From contig NC_084773.1 in NCBI RefSeq assembly GCF_028858725.1, forward strand, positions 9,910,350 to 9,974,349: a DNA stretch of 64,000 nucleotides, written 5' to 3'. The position numbers and the translations under genes were made by a program. Every line of letters starts with the position of its first letter. Within the stretch, counting starts at the first letter, position 1. Positions 54,931 through 64,000 of the stretch are shown one piece after another. Source of the stretch: Colius striatus. Taxonomy: Eukaryota; Chordata; Aves; Coliiformes; Coliidae. The notes under the pieces were generated by a model. It was given only the letters and a program-made list of their open reading frames with translations, had not been told where the DNA came from and made no database searches.

Positions 54931-57592
54931 TGGCCTCTCTGCCATCTCCCTGTGCCCAGGGGCTGGGGCTGTGGGTGCAGTGCCCGGGCTCGAGGCGATG
55001 CCGGCGGGCAGGAGGGCAGTCGTGGTGGCCCAGGGTGACCAGCTGACGGGGATTTCAGGTGCTGCCAGTTGCTTACACTTGGTTGAGCCCAGGCTGGTTC
55101 ACCCAGAGGTGGGGGCTGCTGTGGTGCCCAGAGACCCTGGCTGGCAGGTTTGCAGCACCACAGTTGCTGTGTTTGACCACAGGACCGTGCCTTGGGAGAG
55201 AATTCACTGTGTGAAGACAGTGTGACGTCAGTGGGGCCAGTCTGGGCCACGGGCAAGGAGAGGGGATGTGAGGAGCAGAGGCTGAATGTGATGCTGGTGC
55301 ATTCCGTCCCTCCCTTTCTTGCTGCTGGAGGGGAAAGAGCAGGTGAGCAAAGGGCAGCATTGATCCACGGCACCCTGAGCAAGGGTCACCGTCCATCGCC
55401 GTCCCTCCGTCCTGAGCGCTGGCCTGAGCCTGACCTGGCCCAGGGTGGCCCCTGGGCAGCGGCTGCAGTCCCTCCCTGCCTGGGGCCTGGGCGCTGGGCA
55501 GAGCTGGCAGGGGCTGGGGGGCCCAGGGCGAGCAGCCGGCCCCAGGCACGGGGGGAGCAGGAAGTGGAGCAGGGTGGGGACTGAGCTGTGATAAGGAGGC
55601 AGTAAAGGCCTTCAGCACTATCAGCTGCTATCGAGCACGAGCCCTGTGACAGCCTCCACTGCCAGGTGAGCAGAGACGCGCCGGGCAGGCAGCGGCTGCG
55701 CGCTCACAGCTGCATTGGCGGCGGCCGCTGCCTGGCCTCTGTGGGACCAATGCGCTGGACGGGGGGGTGGGGGGTGGGGATGGAGAGGCTGAGGGGAGCA
55801 GGCTGGGCCCCACTGCTGAAAGGCAGCCAAGGACTCTTCGGGTGGCCCCTGTGGGACCTGGCTCACGCCGAGCCCGGGGACAGCCGGGGTGTCCAGGGGT
55901 TGCCTCATCCAACCGAGCAGCAACAGGAACGGCTCGCTCTGACCCTGGAGAGCACAGTCCCGGCTGCTGCCACTCGTGCCACTCACCAGCCCCATCCCAC
56001 CACCCAGGGCACCCAGGAGTCCCATGTGCCTGCCCTGCTCTGCCCTATCCACTGACTTCCACCCGCTCCCTGCCGCGAGGCAGCCCAGCTCACGGGTGCC
56101 TGGATTTCCACTGCGATGTCCCCACGGGCCTGGGCCAAGCGTGACTCAGAACTGCCCCGAAACCAATATCAGAACCAGGTCATGGTGGAGCCCAGGAAGG
56201 TGTGATGGGTTCAGTGGGACACTTGTGCCCGCTGGGGACCTTTGGAACAAGATAACGGCTGGGTCTGTGAGCAGTGTGGAAAAGCAGGGCAGTCCACAGG
56301 GCACAGCGCTCCCGTTTCAAGCAGGTAAGCGGGGTCTGGAGCCTGGGGGAAATACCCTGGATGCCACAGCTGGCGGCTGCAGGTAACCCACCTTGCCCAC
56401 AGCACAGCTCCTGCTCCAGGCCGTGGGGCGGGGAGGGGATGGCCACAGGAGCCCTGGGAGCACAGGAAGGTGACGGTGGGACCCCAAGCAGCATCCCGGG
56501 AAGGCGAGTGCCAAGCAGCTCTTGGCAGGGATTGGCACTAGGATGTGGCTAGTGGGAGTAAGACCTCTGTCCTGCACCTGGCAGGTGCTGGGGCACAGCA
56601 ACCCTCTGGATGTGGCTGTGGGCTGGGAGCTGAGACTGGCCAGCAGTCCCCAGGATGGGATGGCGTGGGGGACAGCAGTGACAGCCTGGCCTGCCACAGC
56701 CAGGGAACCAGCACAAGAGCAGCGGTGGAGTGCGGCAGGTGCCACGCAGCAGCGGGGCTGGGAAGCGGGTGGCAGCTCCTCGGCAGGGCAGGAGGGAGAG
56801 CAGGAGGCAGGGAGCGGTGTCTCAAAGATCACAGGCTGGTATTAATAAAAAGGACGGAACAGAGCTGTCTCCTGGCTTGTGAGACCTGACCAGCTTGGGT
56901 ACAGCAGGCAGGGGAGCTGAGGGAAACACGGGGACTCGGGCTGACACAGACCTGGGCATCCCGCGAGTAGCTTGCAGGTGGGTGAGCACCTCAGGAGTGG
57001 CCAGGTGAGCCCGAGAGGATGGTGGTAGCTCTCAGTTCGAGCCTTGAGCAAAGCCAGGCTGCAGATCCACACAGAGACACCCTGGTCCTCCCTTCCTAGG
57101 GAGGGCACCGGGGCAGTGATGGCACGTGAGAGCCCTTGATGCACCGGAGGCTGGACATTCCTGCTCCCCTCATGTGTAAAGGGCCAAAGTCTGCAGGCAG
57201 GTGGTGGGTGTCTGGGGCTTTGCTCAGCAGCCACGCTGGCCCGCTGCCCTGGCTGTGCTGCAGGACACCCAGAACGCTGGTTGTGCCGAGGTGGGTCCTG
57301 CATGGGCAGGTGGAGGGGGAGCACCCCCATGCAGCCCACGAGGCAGAGAAGTTGGCATGGGGCAGAGGAAGGCAGTGCCAAGTGCTGAGGCCTCAGCTCC
57401 CTCCCTGTCCACATGCCCGCTACCTGCCGCCCTCCCTGGAGCTGCTCCCGCTGCTTCAGGACTCCTGGAACTTGGCTCAGCCCTGGCCTCGGGCCCATCC
57501 TGCACGCCTGGCTGGGACGGGATGGCTCTGCAGGGCGAGTGGGGCTGCAGGAGGGGCTGTGGGGACGTGGCTGAGCCGTCTGTCTCCCACAG
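54931..57592. other. Intergenic / SLC26A6 5' flank
   Basis: No coding gene was recognised. At 55600-55665 a stretch ends in the good donor CTGCCAG|gtgagc, followed by a CpG-rich patch (55676-55760) with an inverted CCAAT box (ATTGG, about 55715) and a CCAAT motif (ACCAAT, about 55746). This could be a non-coding first exon and promoter of SLC26A6, but transcript data would be required. An isolated AATAAA occurs at 56844. Confidence 0.45.
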
Positions 57593-57601
57593 CGGGCTGG
57601 C

Positions 57602-57747
57602 ATGCGGGAGGGCCAGGTGGCCATGGCGGAGATGGCGCTGAGCCACCGGGCACCCCGTGAGGTGCTGAGCGAGGCCGACCTGGAGGAGGTGGCACAGCGG
57701 AAACCTCCCGCCGAGCCCTCGCTGTGTGGCTGTCTCCATAAGACCAG
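57602..57747 (+). CDS. SLC26A6: SLC26A6 first coding exon with two candidate starts
   Basis: A sequence like an acceptor (gtctgtctcccacag, ending 57592) precedes CGGGCTGGCATG, so this is probably exon 2 of the transcript. ATG 57602 and ATG 57623 are in frame, and the frame is open upstream to the acceptor, so a longer N-terminus spliced from upstream is also possible. Encodes [20 protein letters not shown], the cytosolic N-terminus. Ends ACCAG|gtagga in phase 2. Confidence 0.75.
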
Positions 57748-60700
57748 GTAGGACGGTGCTGGCCCGGGGATCCCGTCAGGCACCGCGCAGCCCCACTGCC
57801 ACGGGGAGCCTGGCGCCGGCTGCCGCAGTCCCTGCGATGAACCCCGGCGGTGGCATCCCCGCAGCCCAAACACCCGTGTCCCCACTCTGTCCTCCTGCCT
57901 CGAGGGACACTCGGCTCCAGTGGATGGAGCTGGGGGTCCTACAGGCACAAGTTGCTCCCCACGGGACCCATTGCTTCCCATGGGGACCCATCCACCCCCA
58001 CAGACGTCCCCAAGCCCCTGTGCTCCCGCTCCTTCCCCACCAGATGCTCGGCCTCCGCCGCCAAGTCCCTGCTCTTCCGGTTCCTGCCCTTCCTGCGCTG
58101 GCTGCCGCGCTACCCCGTCAAGGACTGGCTCCTGGGGGACATCATCTCGGGCTTCAGCGTGGGCATCATGCACCTGCCCCAGGGTGAGCAAGGCCGTGCC
58201 CAGGTGCTGCCCATGTGTCAAGGGCCAGGGTCCAGCTGTGACACGTGTTCCTGCTCCCTGCACAGGGCTTGCCTACGCGCTGCTGGCCGGGCTGCCACCT
58301 GTCACCGGGCTCTACTCCTCCTTTTACCCTGTCTTCCTCTACTTCTTCTTCGGGACATCCAGGCACAACTCTGTGGGTGAGCTGAGTGAGCACATGCTCC
58401 CACAGGGAGTGGGGGGAAGGAGTGAGGATGAAAGGGATGAGCCTTCACCCACAACACAGTATGGCTACAGTGGTCGTGGGGACCTTTCCTCCCTTTATTG
58501 CCCCCCCCCACAAGAAAGTGGCTAGCCAAACTGGAGCCAAAGCACCGTGTGTGTGCTTTGAGCTCAGCCTAAGGAGATGTGTCTGTGGATCTCGGAGAGG
58601 TCCCGTTGCCGACCTTGTGCTTCCTGCCCACACCTTGTCTGTGCCCAGGCCCCTTTGCCGTCATCTCCGTCATGATCGGGAGCTTGACGGACTCTCTGAT
58701 GCCCAGCGAGAACTTCATGGACTCCGTCAACGGCAGCAACGCGACGGTCAATGAGGCCCTGCGGGACACTGCCAGGGTGGAGCTGGTGGCCACCATCACT
58801 GTCCTGACAGGCATCTTCCAGGCAAGGGGGCCCCAGCCCAGCCTGGCAGGGAATGGGCAGCCACGGTGCCCTGGAGCCATAAGCCATGGGTCACTTCTGC
58901 TGCCTCTCCTTCCAGGTGGCCCTGGGCCTCCTGCAGTTCGGCTTTGTGGTGACCTACCTCTCGGACCCGCTGGTGCGTGGCTACACCACTGCTGCCTCCG
59001 TGCACGTCCTGGTCTCACAGCTCAAGAATGTCTTTGGGGTCTCCGTGGGTGAGCACTCAGGGCCACTCTCAATGTTCAAGGTGAGTGAGGGTTCACTGCT
59101 GGATAGAACCCACCTGTAGGGCACACAGAGGCCTCCAAAAACCTGCCAAGGAGGCATCTGCTTTCCTTAAATCATTCCTTCCTCCATGTCCCCTAGAGCA
59201 TCATTGACATCTGTCAAAAGCTGCCACAGACCAACGTGGGCACCCTGGTGACAGCCATCATTGCCATGGTGGCCATCTTCATTGTGAAGGAGCTCAACCA
59301 CAAGTTCGCAGCCAAGCTGCCCATGCCCATCCCCATCGAGCTTATCACGGTACCCAGCGCTGCCCCAGCTCCCTGTGGGGACTCAGTCATGGGTAGCCCT
59401 GTTCCCCCCAGGGTGGGGAGCGTTGGGATGAGGTGCCTTGGCGAGCCCAGCTCCAAGGCACAGGTCTCCTACTCCTCCACCACGGTCCCTGTGCAGGAAG
59501 GCTCTGCCTCACTCCAGCCATCTTCCCTCCCCCAGATCATCATCTCCACTGGCATCTCCTACGGCGCCAACCTGAGCGACAAGTTTGGCATCTCCGTGGT
59601 GGGGGACATTCCCAGTGGGTGAGCAGGGCCGGGCAGTGGGGGTGCTGGGGCGCTCTGCCAACCACGGGACACCCCCTCTGAGTCCCATTTCCCTCTCTTG
59701 GCTGCAGGTTGAAGCCACCCGTGGTCCCTAACTTCAGCTACTTTGGGCAGGTGGTGGGCAATGCCTTTGCCATTGCCGTGGTGGGCTACGCCATCTGCAT
59801 CTCCCTGGGCAAGATCTTTGCCCTCAAGCACGGCTACAAAGTGGACAGCAACCAGGTGATGCTCTGAGGTGTAGGGCCCCTTCCGTGGCTGGAACCCGGG
59901 TGCTTCCTGCAGCCAGGGGAAGGCATGGTGCTCCCCCACTGCTGCTCTATCCCTGCAGGAGCTGATCGCGTTGGGCCTCTGCAACTTCCTGGGGGGCTTC
60001 TTCCAGTGTTTCGCTGTCAGCTGCTCCATGTCCCGGAGCCTGGTGCAGGAGAGCACGGGTGGCAACAGCCAGGTGGGTCTGGGCAGCGCTGCCCTTCCAT
60101 GGGGCTGGGCCAGGGCAAGCAACACAGCGGGTGCTGGGGAGCTCACCTTGCGCCTCCCGTTCTCCTTCTGCTCAGGTAGCCGGTGTCATTGCCTCCCTGG
60201 TCATCCTGGTGACCATCCTGAAGATTGGAGAGCTCTTCCGGGACCTGCCTAAGGTACACCCAGTCTCAGCCTCTGTGCCACGTTCCACCCCTGTCTCTGT
60301 CCCATGGTACACGTCCCATGTGGGAGAACAGCCTAGACCTGCCCTCAGCATCCCCACAGCTGCAGTGACTTCTCTCCTAGGCTATCTTATCTGCCATCAT
60401 CATCATCAACCTCAAGGGCATGTTCAAACAGTTCGTTGACCTCCGTGTGCTGTGGAAGTCTAACCGTGTGGACCTGGTAAGGCACTGACTGAGCCCAGGG
60501 CTTTGCTGTTGTCCCTGGAGCAGGTTTCTCCACTCTCCCTGAGGCTTGCAGGTGCTGGCAGGGAGGCTGTGCCGCCGCTGACTGTGTCCCCCCTCCAGCT
60601 GGTTTGGATTGTGACATTCGTGGCCACTCTCCTGCTGAACTTGGACATTGGCCTGGGGGCCTCGGTGGCCTTTGGGCTGCTCACCGTCATCTTCCGCACC

Positions 60701-62662
60701 CAGCTGTAAGTACCTCGGGGCTGAGGCCAGGGCCACCTCCCGAGGGCAGGGGAAGCCCGTGGTGACCTCAGCCCCCTGCTTTGCTCCACACAGCCCCCAC
60801 TACTCTGTCCTGGGACGCATCTCCGACACCGATGTCTACAGGGACGTGGCTGAATACCAGATGGTAACAGCACTAGGGGGTGGAAGAAGAGCTGCCTGCG
60901 GTGCAGGGGGGAGTTCAAAGCACCCCCAGGGGCTGCTTGCTGGCAAAAGGAGCTGGGGGCATTTAGGAGGGGGAGGGAAGGGGAGCAGGGGGCTCTGGCC
61001 CTAGGGTAGCAGACCCCCATCTGCCCCCAGGCACAGGAGATCCCGGGGGTGAAGATCTTCCGCTCCTCCTCCACCCTCTATTTTGCCAATGTGGAGCTGT
61101 ATGCTGAGGCCCTGAAGAAGAAGGTAGGAGAGGTGACAGCCCCCCCGGTACCCCCCACCTGCCAGCACTGGGGTGGTGAAGGGGCTCATGGGGACATGGG
61201 GCTGTGGTGTTGTGCAGAGTGGCACCAATGTGGACCGCCTGATCGAGAAGAAGAAGAAGGCCCTCAAGAAGCTGAAGAAACAGCAGAAAAAAGCAGAGAA
61301 AGAGAAGGCAAAGAGGAAAAAGGTGCTTCCCTGTACACCTCTGGTGCCACCCTCTGTCAGCTGCCTGCCTGGCCCTGGCCCTCGTGCCCTTGCCCTCACA
61401 GGGCTCAGTGGCCCACGGGACACCTGGGGCCAAGTGGGGCTGTGGCGTCACACCCAAGGCTGGCGGGAAGAGCCGGGCCGTTAATCATTAGGTGACTGAG
61501 CAAGCCTTTAGCCATTGTGTGAGTTAATCAGAATTAGGAGCAAGAGCAAAGGCTGAACTGGCACTATCTAATGAGCCCAGCTCTGGAGAGGGTTGTTAGG
61601 GAGGGGGGTGGGTACATCTGGAAAGAGCCCACAAGTGAGTGAAGGTGTGAGCGAGCCTCCCCTTGCCACAACCAAACCCTGCCTGTGCCTTGATGCGGCC
61701 ACAGAGCCTTGCCAAGCCCTGCTGGGCTACGGGGCAGGGCAAGCCTGGGGGCATATGAAGCGAGGCCAGGCCTCCTTCCCTCTCCCAGGACATGGAGGAC
61801 GGTCCAGGTGTGGCGGTGATCGATGTGAGCAGTACAGAGGGCAGTGCACTCCCCGAGCCCACCCTGCACACCCTGGGGCTGCCCCAGCCCAGCTTCCACA
61901 CCATCATCCTGGACTTCAGCCCCGTCAGCTTCGTGGACACCGTCTCCATCAAGATCCTGAAGAACGTAAGCAGCCAGGAGAGCAGGAGGGCTGGCAGCCT
62001 CACTAAGGGCGTCCCTACGACCCTGTGGGGCAGCTCGATGGTTGCTGCTCATCCTTCCTCCCAGGTGAAATGATACCTGCTGTTTGCAGATCTTCAGGGA
62101 TTTCCATGATATAGAAGTGGACGTCTTCATTGCTGGCTGCTCGGGTGAGGAGGCCCTGCAGAGAGAGCCCCCAGCCCCTGCTGGGCACGGACACCCCTTT
62201 GGGACAGGGCTGCTCCTCTCATCATGTCCCTATCCCCAGGGTTTCCCCAAGGAACAGGTGCTGCAGGATGTCCCACGGCCCCTGTCTGAGCCCCACAGTC
62301 CCTGGCAAGGCAGCCGGAGCCTCGGTGATGGCCACGGTGTCCCCCACAGCACAGGGGGAGAGAGGCTGCTCTGGGTGGGGGGTGGGGGTGTCCGCTGGGT
62401 GCCATAGCTTCCCACGTTTCTCCCTTCACACAGTGAACGTCCTCGTCCAGCTGGAGAAAGGCAACTTCTTCAGCTCGGCCATCACCAAGCACTGCTTCTT
62501 CCCCTCGGTGCACGACGCCGTGGCCCACGTCAGCAGGGAGCGGCGCCAGGGCTCGGTGAGCACCCAGCCTCACAGGCCCTGCCGCAGGGACGCGCGGGGA
62601 GCAGCCACGCCAGCCCTGCTCTGTCTGTCTGTCCCTAGGTGGACCTCAGCACCAAGATGTAG
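57602..62662 (+). CDS. SLC26A6: SLC26A6 anion exchanger, 19 coding exons
   Basis: Exons: 57602-57747, 58044-58183, 58266-58376, 58649-58821, 58916-59080, 59197-59349, 59536-59618, 59708-59855, 59959-60072, 60176-60253, 60381-60476, 60599-60705, 60794-60863, 61031-61123, 61218-61322, 61789-61965, 62090-62144, 62434-62555, 62639-62662. All phases join. The first ATG (57602) gives 719 residues; the in-frame ATG at 57623 (gtggccATGG) has the better Kozak context and gives 712, against about 759 in human from memory. SLC26A6 exchanges chloride for oxalate, bicarbonate, sulfate or formate at the apical membrane of epithelia. The family marks are the SulP signature ([20 protein letters not shown]), a 14-helix membrane domain and a C-terminal STAS domain. 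Synteny between CELSR3 and UQCRC1 supports SLC26A6 over paralogues. Confidence 0.94.
58044..60863 (+). CDS. SLC26A6: SLC26A6 exons 2-13: transmembrane transport domain
   Basis: Residues about 42-521 (from the 57623 start). [20 protein letters not shown] and [20 protein letters not shown] open the core and gate domains. An extracellular loop [12 protein letters not shown] has two N-glycosylation sequons. Later landmarks: [90 protein letters not shown] and [20 protein letters not shown]. Intron 4 begins with GC (CTTCCAG|gcaagg). Confidence 0.94.
61031..62662 (+). CDS. SLC26A6: SLC26A6 exons 14-19: STAS domain with Lys-rich insert, PDZ-type end
   Basis: Exon 14 ([20 protein letters not shown]) opens the STAS fold. 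Exon 15 (61218-61322) is a lysine-rich helix with [20 protein letters not shown]. Exon 16 resumes STAS with [20 protein letters not shown] and [11 protein letters not shown]; exons 17-18 finish it. The C-terminus STKM fits a class I PDZ ligand (Thr at -2, hydrophobic end), as does the TRL end of the human protein. The variable loop is shorter than I recall for human. Confidence 0.92.
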
Positions 62663-62854
62663 CCCACCAAGCTGCAGACGTCTCCCCGAGGAGCCGGATG
62701 GGCGAGGGCAGCTTTGCTACCCAGACGGCCCCAGCAGCCCCCGAGGGCTCTACCCGCTCGGCCCAGCACCGGCTGGTTCCCCCGGGACGGGCCCTGGGTT
62801 GGGGGGCAGCAGAGGGGTCCCAGGAGCCGCTGCCGGCAGCGGGATGGCGTCGCG

Positions 62855-62860
62855 AATAAA
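62855..62860 (+). terminator. SLC26A6: poly(A) signal AATAAA of SLC26A6
   Basis: Hexamer in gcgaataaaaccgtgtaccg, 193 nt after the TAG. The 3'UTR is therefore about 200-220 nt and ends only some 0.5 kb before the UQCRC1 start codon. Confidence 0.85.
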
Positions 62861-62899
62861 ACCGTGTACCGCTTCTCAGGCTTCGCTTGAATGCACTTT

Positions 62900-63450
62900 C
62901 CTTACTAAAGGTGACGCGAGGCCGAGCTGGCTGTCCCGCCGCCACCGTCACCACAGCCCTTCGCTGCCGTTCCTGCCCCCGCTCCCGCCCCTGCCCTGCT
63001 CTCTCTCCGCTCCCGTTCCCTCTCCCGCTCCGTTCCCGCAGCCTCTGCGGCCGCGCGGGGCCGGTGACTGTGCGGCTGTGACGCCGCCTCCCCGGCAGGG
63101 GGCGCCCGGCGCCACCTGAGCCCGGTGCTTGGCCCCGCCCCGGCGCTTGGCCCCTCCTCTTGTCCCCGCCCCTTTCCCCCGCCCCTTGGTCCCGCCCCGC
63201 CTCTTGGCCCCGCCTCTTGGCCCCCGCCCCGCCTCTTGGCCCCGCCTCTTGCCCCCCGCCTATTGCCCCGCCCATTTTCCCCCGCCCTTGGCCCCGCCCC
63301 TTGTCCCCGCCCCCGCGCTTGGTCCCGCCCCCGGCGCAGGCGCGCGGCTCAGGGCCGGGCGGCGGCGGGGACAAGATGGCGGCGGCCTCGGTGTGCCGGG
63401 CGGGCGGCGCGGCCGGGCGCGCCGTGCTGCGAGGCCTTCGCTCCTCCGTG
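62900..63450 (+). promoter_or_regulatory. UQCRC1: UQCRC1 CpG-island promoter with a GC-box array
   Basis: From about 63120 to 63345 the sequence is a degenerate tandem series of cttggccccgcccc / cctcttggccccgcc units. Each contains an inverted Sp1/KLF box (CCCCGCCC or CCCCGCC), at least ten in 220 bp. No TATA box is seen. This is typical of a housekeeping mitochondrial gene promoter; the start site is not determinable here. Confidence 0.8.
63372..63383 (+). promoter_or_regulatory. UQCRC1: YY1-type site overlapping the UQCRC1 start codon
   Basis: CAAGATGGCGGC contains the initiating ATG (63376). YY1 sites of this form at the start of nuclear-encoded respiratory-chain genes are well known. Confidence 0.6.
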
Positions 63451-64000
63451 AGTCGCGGCCGCGGGGCCGGGGGGAGGCCGGCGGGGCGGCGCGGGCGGCG
63501 GGAGGCCCCGCGAGGCCGCGCGCTGCCGGGCCTGACTCGCGCGCCGGCCGGGAAGGTCACGGGGACGCGGCGGGCGGCGCGGGACGGGCAGCGGTCGCTG
63601 CGGAGACCCCGCGGCCCCGCAGCGGGGGCGGTCGCGGCCTCTTCTCGTTGCGGGCTTGCCGGGGCCTGCTGTCCGCCCCGCTGCGTTCCTGGCTCTCCAC
63701 CCTGAAGCTTTCGGGCTCCCCGGAGCCTCGGGCCTGCGGAGGGTTTGCGGCCCCGGGTTAGTGAGCGGTGTGTAGCAGGGATCCCCCGCGTAAAGCTGAA
63801 GGAGCTTGTGTGGCCTGGCTGGGCTCGGCTGCGTGCTCCGCAGGCTGCGTTCTCAGGGCTGTCCTGCAGAGAGTAGAGCCTGCTTGGTGCCGATGACAGC
63901 CTTTCCTTTCTTTAGGCGGCTTTATTGACTTTGACGAGGAACAGAGGTGCTGCCACCTATGCCCAGACACTCCAAAATATCCCTGAGACCCAAGTCACCA
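63376..64000 (+). CDS. UQCRC1: UQCRC1 (complex III core protein 1), first two exons, partial
   Basis: Exon 1 63376-63447 encodes 24 residues, MAAASVCRAGGAAGRAVLRG and onward, ending CTCCTCC|gtgagt. Exon 2 starts 63916 after acceptor tttctttag and encodes AALLTLTRNRGAATYAQTLQ then NIPETQVT, running off the window at 64000. The Arg/Ala-rich, acid-free start is a mitochondrial presequence. ATYAQTLQNIPETQV corresponds to ATFAQALQFVPETQV in the human protein as I recall it. UQCRC1 is a matrix-facing core subunit of cytochrome bc1. The peptidase-like body lies outside the window. Confidence 0.95.
63448..63915 (+). other. UQCRC1: UQCRC1 intron 1
   Basis: A 468-nt intron, CpG-rich in its first 250 nt as a continuation of the promoter island. 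The open frames crossing it are by-products of composition. Confidence 0.8.

Noticed and set aside
56844-56849. AATAAA as a possible end of another gene between CELSR3 and SLC26A6
   Set aside because: No exon or coding frame leads to it, and CELSR3 already has a fitting signal at 54908. A rare extended CELSR3 3'UTR remains possible but is unsupported.
62662-63376. A gene between SLC26A6 and UQCRC1 (TMEM89 lies here in mammals)
   Set aside because: Only about 0.5 kb separates the SLC26A6 poly(A) signal from the UQCRC1 start, and it is filled by GC boxes; no open frame resembles a membrane protein.
1-64000. CRISPR arrays, prophage, defence or biosynthetic clusters, tRNA or rRNA genes
   Set aside because: The window is spliced vertebrate nuclear DNA; no such arrays, operons or structural RNA genes were seen.

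Overview
The window is a gene-dense, intron-containing piece of a vertebrate nuclear chromosome. Several CR1 LINE 3' ends (10.25, 42.93, 43.78 and 50.48 kb), small introns, GC-rich promoters and protein sequences close to but distinct from mammals point to a sauropsid, most likely a bird. The gene order NCKIPSD - CELSR3 - SLC26A6 - UQCRC1 is the same neighbourhood I know from human 3p21.31. All four genes lie on the + strand, head to tail. Assignments rest on my own translation and on remembered family sequences; no database search was possible.

Layout. 1-3711: intron of NCKIPSD with no exon I can recognise. 3712-17333: the last eight coding exons of NCKIPSD (SPIN90), encoding the C-terminal Arp2/3-activating half, with a 3'UTR to about 18.73 kb. 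18.73-21.3: intergenic. 21.3-22.9: the CELSR3 CpG island, with a 50-bp triplication, a YY1-type site and upstream ATGs. 22201-52888: CELSR3 in 35 coding exons (3,155 residues in my model), with a 3'UTR to about 54.93 kb. 54.93-57.59: intergenic or SLC26A6 5' region. 57602/57623-62662: SLC26A6 in 19 coding exons (712 or 719 residues), with a poly(A) signal at 62855. 62.88-63.45: a GC-box-rich promoter and exon 1 of UQCRC1. Exon 2 of UQCRC1 (63916) runs off the window end.

The four genes do not form a pathway. NCKIPSD works on actin nucleation, CELSR3 is a neuronal adhesion GPCR of planar polarity and axon guidance, SLC26A6 is an epithelial anion exchanger, and UQCRC1 is a core subunit of mitochondrial complex III. 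All exon joins preserve the reading frame, and all but two introns are GT-AG; the two exceptions are GC-AG.

I found no novel multi-gene system. The points most worth a second look are inside CELSR3: a candidate 15-nt in-frame microexon in intron 16 (40272-40286) with a strong branch point, pyrimidine tract and UGC motif; a run of about 18-19 copies of a 13-residue RxxSREQLD-type repeat in the cytoplasmic tail; a 1-kb, 20-bp-unit minisatellite filling intron 30; and a triplicated 38-bp splice-acceptor segment before exon 3. Several short AT-rich islands with clustered homeodomain-like sites interrupt the GC-rich introns and are candidate enhancers.
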